NCBI RefSeq assembly: GCF_042453785.1
Contig: NC_091665.1
Coordinates: 31,707,001 to 31,771,000, forward strand
Length of the DNA stretch: 64,000 bases
Reading direction: 5' to 3'
DNA from: Malus domestica
Lineage: Eukaryota; Streptophyta; Magnoliopsida; Rosales; Rosaceae
Shown here one piece after another: positions 1 to 12,222 of the stretch; positions within the stretch are counted from its first letter, which is position 1, and the number at the start of each line of letters is the position of its first letter. The notes beneath the pieces are model-generated. The model was given only the letters and a program-made list of their open reading frames with translations. It was not told where the DNA came from and made no database searches. Both the position numbers and the translations under genes were made by a program.

Positions 1-710
1 GCTGAGCATGATGGTTTTAAAAGCCATGGCATCTTTTTCGATCACAAGGTAGAAAGCGTGCCTCTTCCTAAGATGAGTGTTTCCATGCTAATTACCGTTG
101 CATTCTATACTGATTTTGTCTACTATTATTGATCATACAATATTGATCTCATACTCAATGATGGTGCATTCTAATTTATGATTTTTTTGGTGGTGTGCAG
201 ATTCTACATATTTCTGAGGCGGAAATAAAAGAGACCAAAATGATGGGACATTCTCCCATTATTATTGTAATGGTAGGCATTTTCGATTTTGATTTTCCAA
301 GTTCCATTTGTTTAGCAGAATTTGACAGTGACAGCCATTTTCGATGAATTAACAGTTCCGAACGCAGCAAGTGTATTGTGTACGAGATAGAAATGGTGAT
401 GTAACTGATGGTGGCAAGGTAAATAACACACCCCCTACACACATTATATCAAATGTATTATATTCCCCTTTCAAACCGCAGTTCTCTACGGAAATATGTT
501 CTATCGTGTCATTATATTGCTTATTTGAGGTTTTATACATACAAACTCATGTTTTGTGAAATCGTATTGTTTCATCAGGACACTATCCACACGGTGTATT
601 ATGCCTGGGCAATGCAACAGGTAGATCCAGAAGAACTCGGTGAAGGTGCTATTTATCCAATTTGGAAAGTAAGAGAGATGCAGCAATTCGGAGTTCAAGC
701 CCTCATTTAG
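1..710 (+). CDS. TIM44: TIM44 mitochondrial import subunit, 3' end (partial)
   Basis: These are the last four exons of a gene that starts left of the window: 1-48, 201-272, 356-418 and 579-710, joined at GT-AG introns. They encode the final 104 residues, including [18 protein letters not shown] and [11 protein letters not shown], and end at TAG. These motifs belong to the membrane-associated C-terminal domain of Tim44, which has an NTF2-like fold. In the known family this protein anchors mitochondrial Hsp70 to the TIM23 channel on the matrix side of the inner membrane and so drives preprotein import. Plants usually carry two TIM44 paralogues, and I cannot tell which one this is. Residue spacing across all three junctions agrees with the family, so the exon model is secure; only the N-terminal part is missing. 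Confidence 0.92.
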
Positions 711-1803
711 TTCTTCGTATAAGTTGCGACCGTCTTGATGGATGTTGTAGCGTTTTTATTGTTCGGAATATCTTCGTTTTTTCGTTTTTCCAGCGTCAGA
801 ATTTCCCTGGGTTTTGTTATTCACTTCTGGGGAGTTTTGTCCATTCTTTATGAAGGAAGTGGAATAATATCCGTTTGTTGGTGCCATCCCTTTATTCCAC
901 GCGACCTTGGAATATTTTCGAAAGTTGCAGAAAAAAAGAAGAAAAGTAGATGCATTTTGTACTACTGCAGTACTGCACTTGCTTCATGTGATTGCAATTA
1001 CAAGTTGAGAGAAGAGACAACAAAAAGGGGGACATGAAGGCATCCATATCAATCATATTTCTTATGAGGACATTTAGAAAACTAAGATGGGGCCTAGGCT
1101 GGTTATTAGCTTTGATCTTTATGCTAATAGCAAAAGATGGAACAGAAGTTCTTCAAAGTTCACAACTCACTAGCACCAGAGTATTAGGGTAACGAGTTTG
1201 ATACTTAATTCTTATGGTTAACTTGCGGCTTAGCTCAAAATTACCCTTTTACTTGGTTGGAATAATCAATTGGATCATTGGTTTACGATTTTTTTTTTTA
1301 TTCCGTGCGTACTAGTGCATGCTGTGAATGTAGGCCTTACATATATTTTTTAGAAAATATAGAATGAATGGGAAAAATTACAATCCAAAATGTTAGTAAA
1401 CGCATTTAACGTGGTGTAATTGTAATTCTCATTCTAGATAAGTAAACATGTCATAATTTAAAATTGATTGATAATTTTATTCGATTCTAACTCATAAAGT
1501 TCACTTATAAGTTTAGGTTAAGCTCATTCCAATCCTGGTAGACTGATCTTGGGATATAGGTAAGCTTTTCAATACGTCCAAAATTCATGGATAAGTTGAA
1601 GCCTGGATCAAAACTGCTTTTTGCCTGCCCCCAAAGACGCCTACTTCTTTGGATTTTTCTTTCATGTCAAACGCGTAGAGTAAGAAGTAAGCTACCTTTA
1701 ATTAGTCCAAAAGCGAATCCACAATCCAAAAGCTGAAAGAATCTCTCTAGCAGCTTATAAAAAAAGCCATTCTCCACAAACTCTTCGCAAACCCTAGTTA
1801 TCC
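711..1803. other. TIM44 3' UTR and intergenic spacer
   Basis: The first few hundred bases after the TIM44 stop are probably 3' UTR, although no clear polyadenylation signal stands out. The rest is AT-rich spacer leading to the promoter of the next gene. Open frames of 60-100 codons here show no family resemblance. Confidence 0.5.
1755..1763 (+). promoter_or_regulatory. TATA box of the DUF761 gene
   Basis: TTATAAAAAA lies about 40-50 bases before the ATG at 1804. This would be a TATA box with a very short leader. The call rests on position and sequence only. Confidence 0.45.
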
Positions 1804-2373
1804 ATGTCTTGCTTGAGATTGAGGCTTCCACCAGCCAGAAGGGCCTGGAAGAGCTTCACCTCCAAACTACAGAGGAAACTCCACAAGCCTAAAGGCATCG
1901 CAAAACCCCGAAAAAACTGTGTGAAAGCCATTACTGCTGCTTCTTCATCTTCTGCTTCTCCTGCTTTTTTTGTTTCTTCTGTTGGACTGAAACCCTACAA
2001 GTTTCTCCAGCTGCGTTTTAAACGCAAAGGGCGTCTCGCCCTACGTTTTCGATACAACCGGCGTCAGCTTCCTCAGAACCGTGGTAGCGCTGCGCATGTC
2101 TACGTTGACAAGCTTTTTAAAGAGCCTGCTGTGACTGAGTTGGTGGGGAGTTCTGAGCCTCCGGTAGCGAAGTGCAAGCAAGCTACCGCTGCTGCTGCCG
2201 GTGCTGAAAGTGGGGCTGAGAGAGGATCTCCTGCGACGGCGGATGATATGTGGGAGTCATTGGGATTTGCTTCCCCAATGATGCACGGGATTGACGAAAG
2301 AGCTGAGGAGTTCATAGCCAAATTTAGAAAGGAAATGGAGGTTCAGGAGAAGTTGGCACGTGATCATTTGTAG
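1804..2373 (+). CDS. DUF761-domain protein, intronless
   Basis: A single open frame of 189 codons. The N-terminal half is very basic (many Arg and Lys up to about residue 85), followed by an Ala/Ser-rich linker. The C-terminus, about residues 150-185, contains DDMWESLGF, then IDERAEEFIAKFRKEM. The last stretch is the diagnostic DUF761 (cotton-fibre-expressed) motif of plant proteins. No biochemical role is firmly known for the family; members are small, often stress- or development-responsive, and the motif sits at the extreme C-terminus as here. The ATG at 1804 is the first in frame and follows a TATA-like box by about 45 bases. No intron is needed. The gene is probably real and functional, but no precise function can be assigned. 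Confidence 0.8.
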   Translation: MSCLRLRLPPARRAWKSFTSKLQRKLHKPKGIAKPRKNCVKAITAASSSSASPAFFVSSVGLKPYKFLQLRFKRKGRLALRFRYNRRQLPQNRGSAAHVYVDKLFKEPAVTELVGSSEPPVAKCKQATAAAAGAESGAERGSPATADDMWESLGFASPMMHGIDERAEEFIAKFRKEMEVQEKLARDHL

Positions 2374-3633
2374 CATAAGTCTTGCTTCTTTAATTAGATT
2401 AAGAAATCTGTACATGATGTAAATTAAGTGTGATTATTCTGAAAAATAATTTGTTTCGCATGAATTTCTGTTATATTTATTTATTGGCTTCAATGAGGGG
2501 ATAAAAAAATAAAATAAAATAAAACGCCGGTGGGTAGAAGAGGAAGAATAAGATGAAGCTTTTACAGCTTTTACATAATCATGACTTGGAAGGGGAAGAT
2601 TATTGGCTGTCCCAGGTGATATATTCCGTTTTTCCAATACTCTTATCACCTGATCACGAGATGAGACACAGAGAGATATATTCCATTCTTTGTTAAGAAA
2701 GACTAGAGTTCAGAGTTTACATCTGATTATATGCAAGAATTTAACCGCATAATGAGAAATACAGAAAGACTATATTTGTATGCAAGAATTTTAACATTTT
2801 TTTATTTTAACATATATAATATTCTAATGGAAGATATAGGATGGTTACCAAAAATTTTGATGCAGCCGATAGTCTATTCTAAATAAATCTATTGAATGAG
2901 AGAAAATTCGAACTTTTAAGTGCAAATAGAGGAACTTAATAATCTAAACAATTTGACTTAACTTTCATCTTTTTCAATAGGAAACATGTAATTTTCCGAT
3001 TTTATACATAAATGTGGAAGTAACATAATAAGAGCTATTTTAGAAGTGATTTCAAAATAACTGAAAATGTTTTCGGTAAAAATATTTTTAAAACCAATCC
3101 TTGATAAAAATCCAAGTGGATACTTAAAGTGCACTTTTAAGTAAGAAACACATATTTAGTGTTTCTTTCAAAAAGTACTTAAAATTCTTTTACAACCTAA
3201 CATCAATTTCACCAATAAAACTTTTAATTATTTTAAAAACACTTCAAACAAGTGCAGTTTTGGTTTCAACAATTTATTAAATGATGAGCATCAGAACAAG
3301 AACATGATAGGTAAATTCAACGTAATGCCATACACAACTCATTAACATGACACTCGAGCACAAGGTAAACAGCAATTTAAATGAGTAGCCGCTTATCGGC
3401 ATTCCCCCTTCAATCTCATGTCTCAACCACAGGGTAGCTCATGTAATAGCTCTACAGTAATCACACTCGAGAGGGCACAAATTAAAAGACGGAGTCAGCC
3501 GAGTTATACCACAACCGGAGAAATTCAAGAAATCGGCTTGCAGAACTGCAGAAGCCATGCCAGTACATCGAGTTGACAGCCTCGAAGGTGTTTTGAGAAT
3601 AGAGCTCCCATCAGAATTATGCCACATCTCAAC
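2374..3633. other. AT-rich spacer between convergent genes
   Basis: This holds the 3' UTRs of the DUF761 gene and of SLU7, which converge here, and AT-rich sequence with no coding signal. The stretch 2700-3350 looks like ordinary unique intergenic DNA. Confidence 0.5.
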
Positions 3634-6600
3634 TTAGTTCAGAAAGTCCTTCATTGGATCATCATGGTGGACCTTCTTCATCCTATAGGCTTCCATATCC
3701 TCAGCAGTAACATCATCGTTCCATTTAACATTGTATTTGCGCTTTCTCTCGTCTCTCTCTTCTCTCTTTCTCTGATCCTCCTGTATCAAAATTGTATAAT
3801 ATTTAGAAACTAGTTCAACAATAAATACATACACAGGTCATCTTTTCAGCTCAATAATTCAACTTGAATTAAGTTCAGAAACCCTCACCTTCTTAAGAGC
3901 TTCAGCAAGTAATTTCTCATCTAAAACCAAATCATCTGGGATATCAGTTCCCCAAGTAGCAGGTCTTTTCTCCTCCACTGGTGCAGGCACATCTGTTTTG
4001 AGGTTGGGAACACAAATTGTTAATAAAACAACCAAATCAAAGGCAGTACTGGAGAATGGTTTACACATGACATATCAACATAAAAGATATTATCTATTTG
4101 AAAATAAAATTGCACGAGGAAAGGGGAAAGCCGATGGACTAACCTCCATTGGCCTCTTTACGCGCAATGTTAGCCTTCATAAGATCAGTTGCAGCCTCAG
4201 CAGCCTCAATTCCAGCAGCGCCCGTGCAATAGCTATTGCGAGTAACCTGCTTACAACACCTGTAGCCCCATTGATGATCCTTCCACCATGAACCCCATAC
4301 AGTGGTGTGGTTATTGACATAGACATCTTCTTCATACTTGCTTCTGGGAAGTGCTATATCCTGTATTATTGCATAGTATATTCATCAGCTGTCTACATAA
4401 TTGAGTCTTTGACACACTGATTAAGGCCTTATGTTCCATAATGAGGCAGATACAAAGTTTTTAGTTCTGAAATAAAAAGGATGAAGAGAAATGGTAGATG
4501 CAAATAGTTTACCTGGCCCTTGATGATTCTCCCAGCACGATCATATTCAACTTCCCTTTCACTTTGTCCCAGTAGAAGCTCCCTAGGAAATTCTTCTTCA
4601 TTAGCTGCATTGCCGTACTTCTCCAGAACAGTGTCTTTTGTTTTTGACTTCAAATTCTCCTTGATCACCTGATAATTCTTATAAAGCAACTCCGCCTGGG
4701 AAGGCGCTGCTTGCATGTGGATATCTTGTCCCTTCTCAAATGCTTCCCAAGCATGGATGTTGAGCTCCTTGAACTCCATGGCTTGACCACTATTTCTATA
4801 TCGATTATCACCCCCATAAAACTTCTCATTCGGATCAGCATCTGGAAGAGGGTCTTCCCGCATAGATCGGGTTTTGGGGTCATAATGTGCAGAGTTGACA
4901 TCGAGGTTCAAAAGATATTTCGCTGTATCCTCACGAATACGCAAATTCCTGCAAATAAAAATATCTCAGTAAGGAGTCATATATAGAGACCAACACACAA
5001 GTGAAAAAGCAATTAAAAATAATAATAAAGCATTATGACGATAATAATGCCCCCTCAACACAAGATAGAAATTAAAAAAACCGGTTTTAAACTCTTACCT
5101 GACAGTTCCTGTGCTTCCACCACCAGTTGTACGTACACGCTTCTCAACCTTTGCAAAGTCCATTTGTTTACTCTCATCAACCTTGGCTTCATCTACCCTC
5201 AAATCATCCTCATCCTCGTCTTCATCTTCATCCACATCACTAACCTTGTCCTCGCCATTTGGATTATTATTTTTCTCCTCTAATTTCTTGAGTTGCTGTT
5301 CCTTTAAGAATTTCTTTCGAGCTTCATCTCTTGATTCATATCTCTCTACTACAAGAGCATAGCTCGTTGCATCATATCCATTCCAGCGGTCCCGCTTTCC
5401 ATCATAGTCAAGCTCAAAAGTCTCTATCTTCTCATCAGGAGCAATGTGTGTGTTTGTCCACTTTGCTCCCACTTTCCTGGGCCTATCCATGCATGACTTG
5501 GAGTCGTGTGTACTGGCACCACAGCTGTAAGAATGGACATTCAAACATTAATCTCTAGTCTTTGATATATACTGAAGGGGAAAGAAAAGCCTTACATTTG
5601 ACAGGTAAGTGAAGAACCCAATGCCACTTACCACAAAGTGCAATTAATCAAGTACAGATATTGAAATTTAAAATCAAAAGATGTTTATGAACTTCGGTTA
5701 GGGTCTTAATTCAATGAAATTGTTTACAATTTGGTTTGCAAGAAACACACGGCAAGAGAGGAGAGAGAGGAGAGAGAGGCTTACTTCTCACATGCACCCT
5801 TTCTATATTTATCAGCCTGGAATATCTTTGCACCTCTGTCATACCATGATGTTGTATAATTTGGATCTGATTTCCATTTCCTTTGATGTTTCAAGCTCTG
5901 ATTTAGTAAAATAAAAAGTATCAATATTCAGACGTATACGACAAGGGTGCGATTATCAAAACTAAAAACTTATTAGAAAGAAAACAAACAACTTACAGGC
6001 CTCTCGTGTTTGAGATACCAAGGAGCAGATGACATATATTGGGGAATATGAGGATTAATCTCTTTTCCATCCTCGTCCAGTTCAGCTGGTGCAAGCCCAG
6101 CTTTACGCGCTTCTTCCAATTCTATTTGCTTACGATGGTCTTCCCTAGATTTGAATGACCCTACAAGACCAACCACACGAGATGCATCAATATACGAGTA
6201 GCAGAGGAGAAACCGAAAAACACCAAAATCTACCAGTTTTGCCAACGGACTGCATCATCACAGTAAGGAAAAATCAACTTTTCACAACAAAGTACAAAAC
6301 TTAATCGCATAGCATTTATCTACGCTGTAATCCCTACTTTCGAATACATATATTTGTTTCACCAATTCATATATTCAACAGAATCGAATGTGATGAGTGG
6401 TAAAACCCATTAAATTTCAAATTTTTACCACGTAATTCCAACCCAGGTCCAGAAGAAACCCTGAGTCTCCACATACGAATCAAAATTTGGTTTTGGACCA
6501 ATCGAACTCAAAACCCCAAATCGCCGATCGAAATTAGGTAATGATACGATTCGTAAATCTTACACCGATCAATTTCAACAAAAATAGCACTAAAGAATGT

Positions 6601-6704
6601 TACTTTCAAACGATTGATCAAATTTGAAGTAAAAAAAGTGTAAAATTCATGATAGATTGGGGATAAACGAAGGAGAAGAAGAACGAACCTGAAGCGGTCG
6701 CCAT
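3634..6704 (-). CDS. SLU7: Pre-mRNA splicing factor SLU7
   Basis: Eight exons on the minus strand: 6704-6689, 6160-5997, 5897-5785, 5524-5099, 4948-4513, 4360-4144, 3992-3889 and 3780-3634. All junctions are GT-AG and the total gives 540 residues, close to the plant family length. The protein begins [17 protein letters not shown]. Near residue 95 it carries a CCHC zinc knuckle, [14 protein letters not shown], with C-x2-C-x4-H-x4-C spacing. An acidic Asp/Glu tract, lysine-rich helices and the conserved MRKDP-type and WGSWW motifs follow. SLU7 acts in the second catalytic step of splicing, helping to select the 3' splice site inside the spliceosome in the nucleus. The first exon is only 16 bases, and the ATG at 6704 fits the family N-terminus. 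No damage is visible. Confidence 0.95.
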
Positions 6705-7291
6705 GTTCGCTGCCCTCCAAGCTCAAACTTCAAAAAATCTGGTTCGAATTTGTGCAGTCGAAGATGAAGAATCAAAACCCTAGCCCCAACCGAAAAAATT
6801 GAACTGAGAGATCAGATTTTGGAGGAGGTGTTTGCGGTTTGTTAATTAATTTATATACAAACTTCTTTTTCTTCCGCTGCAGATGGGAGTACCGATGCGG
6901 TTAAGGAAGTTTTAACGAAAAAACTACGGTATTATTTATTTTAACAAAAAATTATATTTTTATATTAAAAAATTAAACCTCTTATTATTTATTTTATTTT
7001 TTATTTCATTCTAATCGTTAAAATTTAAAATTTTCAAACATTTTTCATTAATTTTCTTTTACGTTAATTCCCGCCTAAACGACAACGTTTCACCTTCTCC
7101 GCAAACTATAAGGCAACAGGGCTTTGGTTTTCTTGCTGATCTCGGCCCAAATAAATCCAAATAAGGTTTACGGATTGGGCCTTTCTTTTGGGCCCAAAGT
7201 TTGGTACTAGGTTTCCATCTACTCTCGTTTTTGTTACATGTGACGGCAGAACATGATGAATGGAAGATACGAAGTCGATTTTGTAATAGAA
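6705..7291. other. SLU7 promoter and 5' leader region
   Basis: This stretch lies upstream of the minus-strand SLU7 start. It is AT-rich with homopolymer runs. A GC-richer part near 6860-6900 may hold the core promoter, but no clear TATA box was found. Confidence 0.4.
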
Positions 7292-7412
7292 TTTTTTTGA
7301 CAAACGATAGGATAATTCACATCAAACTTATCTAATTATGGGGAGAGGGATTTGAACATGGGATCTTCGATGCAAAGACGAATGCTCTAACCAACTGAGC
7401 TACAAGCCATTT
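7292..7412 (-). mobile_element. tRNA-derived SINE (or tRNA-like repeat)
   Basis: On the minus strand, TAGCTCAGTTGGTTAGAGC (around 7402-7384) is a near-perfect pol III A box, and ATGTTCAAATCC (around 7354-7343) is a B box. A short tail ends in TTTGTCAAAAAAA at 7298-7292. An A box, a B box and an A-rich 3' end over about 120 bases fit a plant SINE. A tRNA gene is less likely, because the acceptor stem halves do not pair and the 3' part is unrelated to a tRNA. Confidence 0.6.
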
Positions 7413-8113
7413 GCAAAAGACATTCAAATGATCTCATGGGGATATGTAGGGGAGTTGGTCATAATGGCGTGCAAATGTCCTTACACCCATGTTTATGCTA
7501 TATAAACCACTAAACTTCATGTTAGTTATGTGATCATCTGGATAACTTTGAATATAAACTTTTTTTTTGGGGGGGTGGTTGGAACTCTGAGCGGAAAAAA
7601 AAAAAAAATTATGCCAATGGAGCCTTGTTTGAAGACTGTGTGTTGGGGGTGTGGTATTGAGGAAAACGGCAGATATGAATCAAGCTTTGTCGGCTAAAAT
7701 TGGATGAATAATTCAAGCTAAGGATAGATGCCTTTGGGCAAAAATCTATGAGCTGAAATACTTGCAAGGGAGCTCTATTTTGGATACTAAATTACATGAG
7801 AGATCTAACTGCTCCTATACTTGAAAAGGAATTCTGTATGGAATTGAGTTGTTGTGCAAATGTATGAAATGGAGAATTTGGATAGGTGTTGGTGTCAAGT
7901 TTGGAAAGACTCTAGTGTGTTGAATGCTCATTTGATTAATTATATTGATGCAATGACTTTGATGATGAGGATTTCTCAAATCTAATTACTTTCGTGATGG
8001 TTGGTGGGATGTGAGTTCTTCTAAAAAATTGAGGCATGAGATTGTGGTTCAACCCGTAATTGAGATAGTTTTGTGTAGTTTATCCAATTTAAATTGATTT
8101 GTTCGATCAAAAC

Positions 8114-8392
8114 TGTAACATCCCACATTGACCAACGAAGATGAGGTGATGTGCCTTATATGTACATGCCCACCTCCATATAACACGAGGCCTTTTAGGA
8201 ACTCACTGGCTTCGGATTCCATCGGAACTCCGAAGTTAAGCAGGTCGGGTGAGAGCAATCCTAGGATGGGTGACCCACTGGGAAGTTCTCGTCTGAGTTC
8301 CCAAAAACAAAACTGTGAGGACCGTGAGGATGTGGTCGGGGCCCAAAGCGGACAATATTGTGTTACGGCGGAATCGAAACCGGGATGTGACA
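8114..8392 (+). mobile_element. Cassandra TRIM solo LTR with 5S rRNA-like core
   Basis: A 279-bp unit starting TGTAACATCCC and ending GGGATGTGACA, flanked on both sides by the 5-bp target duplication aaaac (8109-8113 and 8393-8397). It contains a 105-bp stretch closely matching plant 5S rRNA. That combination identifies Cassandra, the terminal-repeat retrotransposon in miniature whose LTRs carry 5S sequence. There is one LTR with matching flanks and no internal region, so this is a solo LTR left by recombination between two LTRs. It is a fossil with no coding capacity. The perfect target duplication suggests a fairly recent insertion. Confidence 0.9.
8198..8302 (+). promoter_or_regulatory. 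5S rRNA-like pol III internal promoter inside the Cassandra LTR
   Basis: CCGAAGTTAAGC holds the A box at about 8233-8241, and GGATGGGTGACC with CTGGGAAGTTCTCG corresponds to the intermediate element and C box at about 8263-8292. The ends diverge from a true 5S gene and the unit sits between LTR termini. It is therefore read as retroelement sequence and not as an rRNA gene. Confidence 0.8.
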
Positions 8393-8666
8393 AAAACCTC
8401 CTACAAACTGGGCACTAGAGATGCATGTTGGTAGCTATTGTGTGTTCTCCTTTAATACGGTCCCCTCAACCAAGCTTGAGCATTTCAAAGGCAATTTTGT
8501 TAGACTGCTAGTACTAGTGTTAGTAGTAGTTCATGAGGGTGGCAAAGTTGATTAATTAGCTTTAGATTTGCGTTGCTAAATGTATAGTTTAGTTGAGTGG
8601 ATGTTAGCACAGAGACATGCAAATCATTTGGGGATTATTTAGGATTAATATCCTGTCAAAAAAAAA

Positions 8667-10079
8667 GGGGGAGATAAAAAGACTGGATTAAATATTGCTT
8701 TAAGCTCGTGCTAGACTTAGCTATTACATGCACAAATCTAAGCGCAGGTGTTCGCCACATATTTGTTTTTTGTTCTTAGTTCATGCACGCCTGCAAAGGA
8801 AGGATTATAAAATAGGTTAGATTGCTGATAACTCCAAATTTCATGTGAAAATCTATCGTTTGGTAATCCATGCTCTTAAGTGGAGTCCATGGTGAGAGAA
8901 GAGAGAGGCATATGATTATTATAACAAGAAAAAGATAATTTGGCCTAATTAATTGGTGGGGAATACTTTTGTTCACCCACTAAGTCTAGAATGATAGGTT
9001 TTTTTAAGTAAAGAGTATTCAAACGGTATTTTACATGTCATAATATAAGTAAAAGTGGACTGATTGTCTTTAAAATTCGTGTTCTAGATCAATAAAGCAA
9101 ACTGATCTAACGTTAACTAATGAAAATGAACAAAGATGCAATAGATGGATGGAATAATTTGGTATGGGTTGGAGGTTTGGTCCATTTTTTGTGTTTTTGG
9201 TATGAGTTGGAAATATAACATCATTTTTCGAAAAAGTACATATCGCTTGATAAGGGAACGTTACTGCATATATCGACATAGTATTTTATTTGATGTTTAA
9301 AATATCAGGAAAATCATTTTCACAGTTTGTTCAGTTAACAGGTTAGATGTTTGATAAGAAAATATTATTATTATTCTGAAAACCGAAATTATTTCATTAC
9401 CAGGCCGGAATCCACAAGAAAACCAGGAAAGCCAGTCATTGCAATCAACATCTTCAACATAAAAGAGGAAATAAGGGAGATAGGTAAGGACGTGGGAGAA
9501 CACCAAGATAGTCCCTTACAACCTCCAGAGAAAAAAAAATAAAAAAAGGCTAATTAGAGGGCATGGAAGCCCGTCCTTGTTCAGTAGTCACACATTTCTG
9601 TGCCAAAATGAGACACTACGTAATCTGCTGCTTCATATGCCGATCTTGAAACCCAATACCAATCGCACGCGTGAAAGGAGTTTCCCAGCCGCCTAACTAA
9701 CCATGCATGTACGACATTAGCTTGGCAAATTTCCACCAAAATTTCCTTATTTCATAATTTTAAATGCCATATTCTATGATCTATTTTTTGCCGAAAACTA
9801 GATACATCTGGTTAAGTAGTTTCTTTTTCTAGTTCTTAGCAATAACTGTCGACTCATGCGTTTGAGATATAGCATATCTCATATATCAGAATCCAAATGA
9901 TACTACAGAGTAATTCAACTTCTTGTAAGAATATATTAGGTCTCTTAGTTATTCGATATGAGTTTCATACTATCGAGAGACGTCTTTTTACGTATGGGGT
10001 CATTTAAGTTTAACACGTGAACAACACATATTAAAATGTAGGAGCATGTGTGTTGTTGGGATTAACATATGAATGAAGG
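8667..10079. other. Intergenic DNA without recognised genes
   Basis: AT-rich sequence on both strands. Frames of 60-70 codons near 8776-9540 have no family resemblance or intron structure. No repeat ends were identified. Confidence 0.4.
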
Positions 10080-10274
10080 ACGGATTACGAAGCTTCCTTA
10101 AAATTAAAAGCTGAAGGTCTCGGGTTCAAAACCCGTTGCTAGTGTGGAAGCTAGACTTGTGGCCAGAGGAGGTTGAAATGCATCTGTGACTCTTCTTGGC
10201 TCCTGAAGAAGTGGATAACCGTGGCTTGTCACTAGTTGTCACCCTTTAAAAAAATAAAATAAAATAAAAAAAAC
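10080..10274 (+). mobile_element. SINE-like element with A-rich tail
   Basis: GGTCTCGGGTTCAAAACCCG at about 10117-10136 contains a B-box-like T arm. About 110 bases of body follow, then a tail of A-runs broken by T at about 10247-10274. This is the layout of a tRNA-derived SINE. The A box is poorly preserved and target duplications were not found, so the left end is approximate. Confidence 0.5.
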
Positions 10275-10686
10275 CCCACAAATATTAGGCGACGAGTGAA
10301 CTACTTTAATATAAGAAGGAATCGGAGTTTCATTGTAGAGTATAAAACGGATTACAAAATGAAGAATAACACAATTTCGTGTACTAAGCCTTTTAATTAT
10401 CCGATGTGAGATTAGATGGTTGGCCATAAATCCTCAGCCTATCTGAAACTCATTTGAGCTGTAATTAATAAATGATTGCGTTACCAATCGAATACTGATA
10501 TGAATACAATTTTGTCCACAAGTAAATTCACTCGGGCAAGTTTGACAAATCATTCGGAAAAATTGAACAAGAATTATATTAATTTTTGCCGCGTTGAATA
10601 CGATGGATTCCCATCTCAAAAGGTCAAAGAAATTGACAGCAACAAAAGAAAATTCTTTTTGCCAACTCACAACTTCATGAACAAAA

Positions 10687-12222
10687 TCATAAAACAGCCT
10701 TCCTTATTGACATATCAAATTCTAACAATTCTGGAATTTCCCCAGCTCCCAGGAAATTATTAAACCAAAAATCCATGTTGTTGTCATTGTACATATCTAA
10801 ACTAAAACCACCATCAGTAGGTCCAACATTCACTCGTGGATCACCACCAAATGCCTGAAACTCATTCACAATCTCATCAGAATTCCCGGCTGATAAGACT
10901 TCCGACCAAAAACTATCATCCGCTACCGGTAAATTTGTTTGGTAATCATCAAATTTCATGCATGCATCGTTGTTGTTGTTGTCGTCGTCGCCGGTCGTAA
11001 CAGATGACGTGCCACTGGAAGTACATTGAGACGGCGAAACGGGCCCACAATCCAAGCTCTCAGATTTTGCATAACATGAAGAATTATCAACGGGGTCTAG
11101 CTCTTGCTCCATTTTGATAGAGTAGAAATGTGGCTTAGACTCTGGTTCGGTGTGGTTCGATTTCAGTTTTTTTTTCAAATGGGTGTGCCATACATTTTTT
11201 ATTTCATTGTCTGTGCGACCAGGCAATCTCGCCGCGATTTGTGACCATCTGAAGAAAAAACAACAGATAAGTCAGATTAAGGGATATCAAATCTGTCCTG
11301 TTGTGTCACATGAATCATTGTGCGCACCATACAAAAGTGCAAAAAACCGTTGCTTAGTATTTTAAATGCTTGAAAAACGTGTTTATCATTTTTATTTTAT
11401 GGTTTTTAGGTAGTGCAAGTGAAAGTTATGTAAGGAATCTTTTTTTCAGTCCCACATGTTTCACTAGTCGACTAGATTGTCACCTAGCCCCCACATGCAT
11501 CAATGTTCTTAATTGGTATGATATGATTCCCTTTAGAATTTAAGGATAAAAAAAAGTTTGTAAAGAGTATGAATTCCTATTCAATACAAACACGTTTCAA
11601 TGATTTATATTTTGATGAAAAAAATGAAGTCATCGATCTAATAGTTATATTTGCGTAAACATGCCGTTATTGAAAATGAATACGTCCAATAACTTAATGT
11701 GATCTATATACTATGGCAGAGAACGGTGAAATTATCGATTTAACTGTTTGCGTTAACATGCAATGCAAATTCGCAGAAAAATGGAACTACCACATACCTA
11801 TTCCCCAATATTTGATGTAAGTTGATGATGGTGTCTTCTTCTTCCTTGCTAAAATTTCCTCTTTTGATATCTGGCCTCAAGTAGTTTGTCCATCTGAGTC
11901 TACAACTTTTTCCACACCTTAACAAACCTAGAAAAAAGAAACACCAAGGTCAATCAAAAGCTCAAAACTTTCTAGTATATACAATTCTTCTCCCAAATGT
12001 TCGATGCACTTTGGAAGAACCCAAGAAACAATTTCTTGTTTAAATTAGTGGATTAGCAGTTAATTAAGCAAAGTCTAATCAGTAATTACCAGCTAGTTTT
12101 GGGAGAGCTCTCCAGTTTCCATGGCCATGCTGCTGAATGTAAGTGACAAGTATGTGATCTTCTTCTGGAGTCCAAATCCCTTTCTTCAACCCCATCTTCG
12201 CACAGCAAGGAGCTCTAACCAT
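10687..12222 (-). CDS. R2R3-MYB transcription factor, subgroup 2 (MYB13/14/15 type)
   Basis: Three exons, 12222-12090 (133 bp), 11927-11798 (130 bp) and 11248-10687, giving 274 residues. The 133/130 exon sizes are the classic R2R3-MYB pattern. The protein starts [16 protein letters not shown]2 spans about residues 14-61 and R3 about 67-112, with the regularly spaced tryptophans. It then has [19 protein letters not shown] and, near residue 200, [13 protein letters not shown], which resembles the subgroup-2 motif. The C-terminal [18 protein letters not shown] is also typical. Members act in the nucleus on AC-rich promoter elements and in other plants regulate stilbene/lignin-type phenolics and cold or defence responses. 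The exact orthologue (14 or 15) cannot be fixed by eye. No damage is seen. Confidence 0.92.

Larger units (their letters stand above)
7610..8666 (+). mobile_element. LINE (L1-type) fragment, split by a Cassandra solo LTR
   Basis: Frames near 7650-7880 read residues such as RKTADMNQALSAKIG, then LWAKIYELKYLQG. This is typical of the region between reverse transcriptase and the zinc-binding RVT domain of plant L1 elements. Stops interrupt the frame, so it is dead. The Cassandra LTR at 8114-8392 interrupts the region. A following segment ends in TCCTGTCAAAAAAAAA at about 8650-8666, which may be the poly(A) tail. That the right-hand part belongs to the same LINE is an inference from position and the tail. 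Confidence 0.5.

Noticed and set aside
5111-5362. Serine-rich 83-codon frame on the plus strand
   Set aside because: It is the complement of the acidic tract of SLU7.
7330-7412. Functional tRNA gene on the minus strand
   Set aside because: A and B boxes are present, but no acceptor stem forms and an A-rich tail follows; read as a SINE.
8198-8302. 5S rRNA gene
   Set aside because: The match is good in the middle, but the ends diverge and it lies inside a unit with LTR ends and a target duplication, so it is Cassandra sequence.
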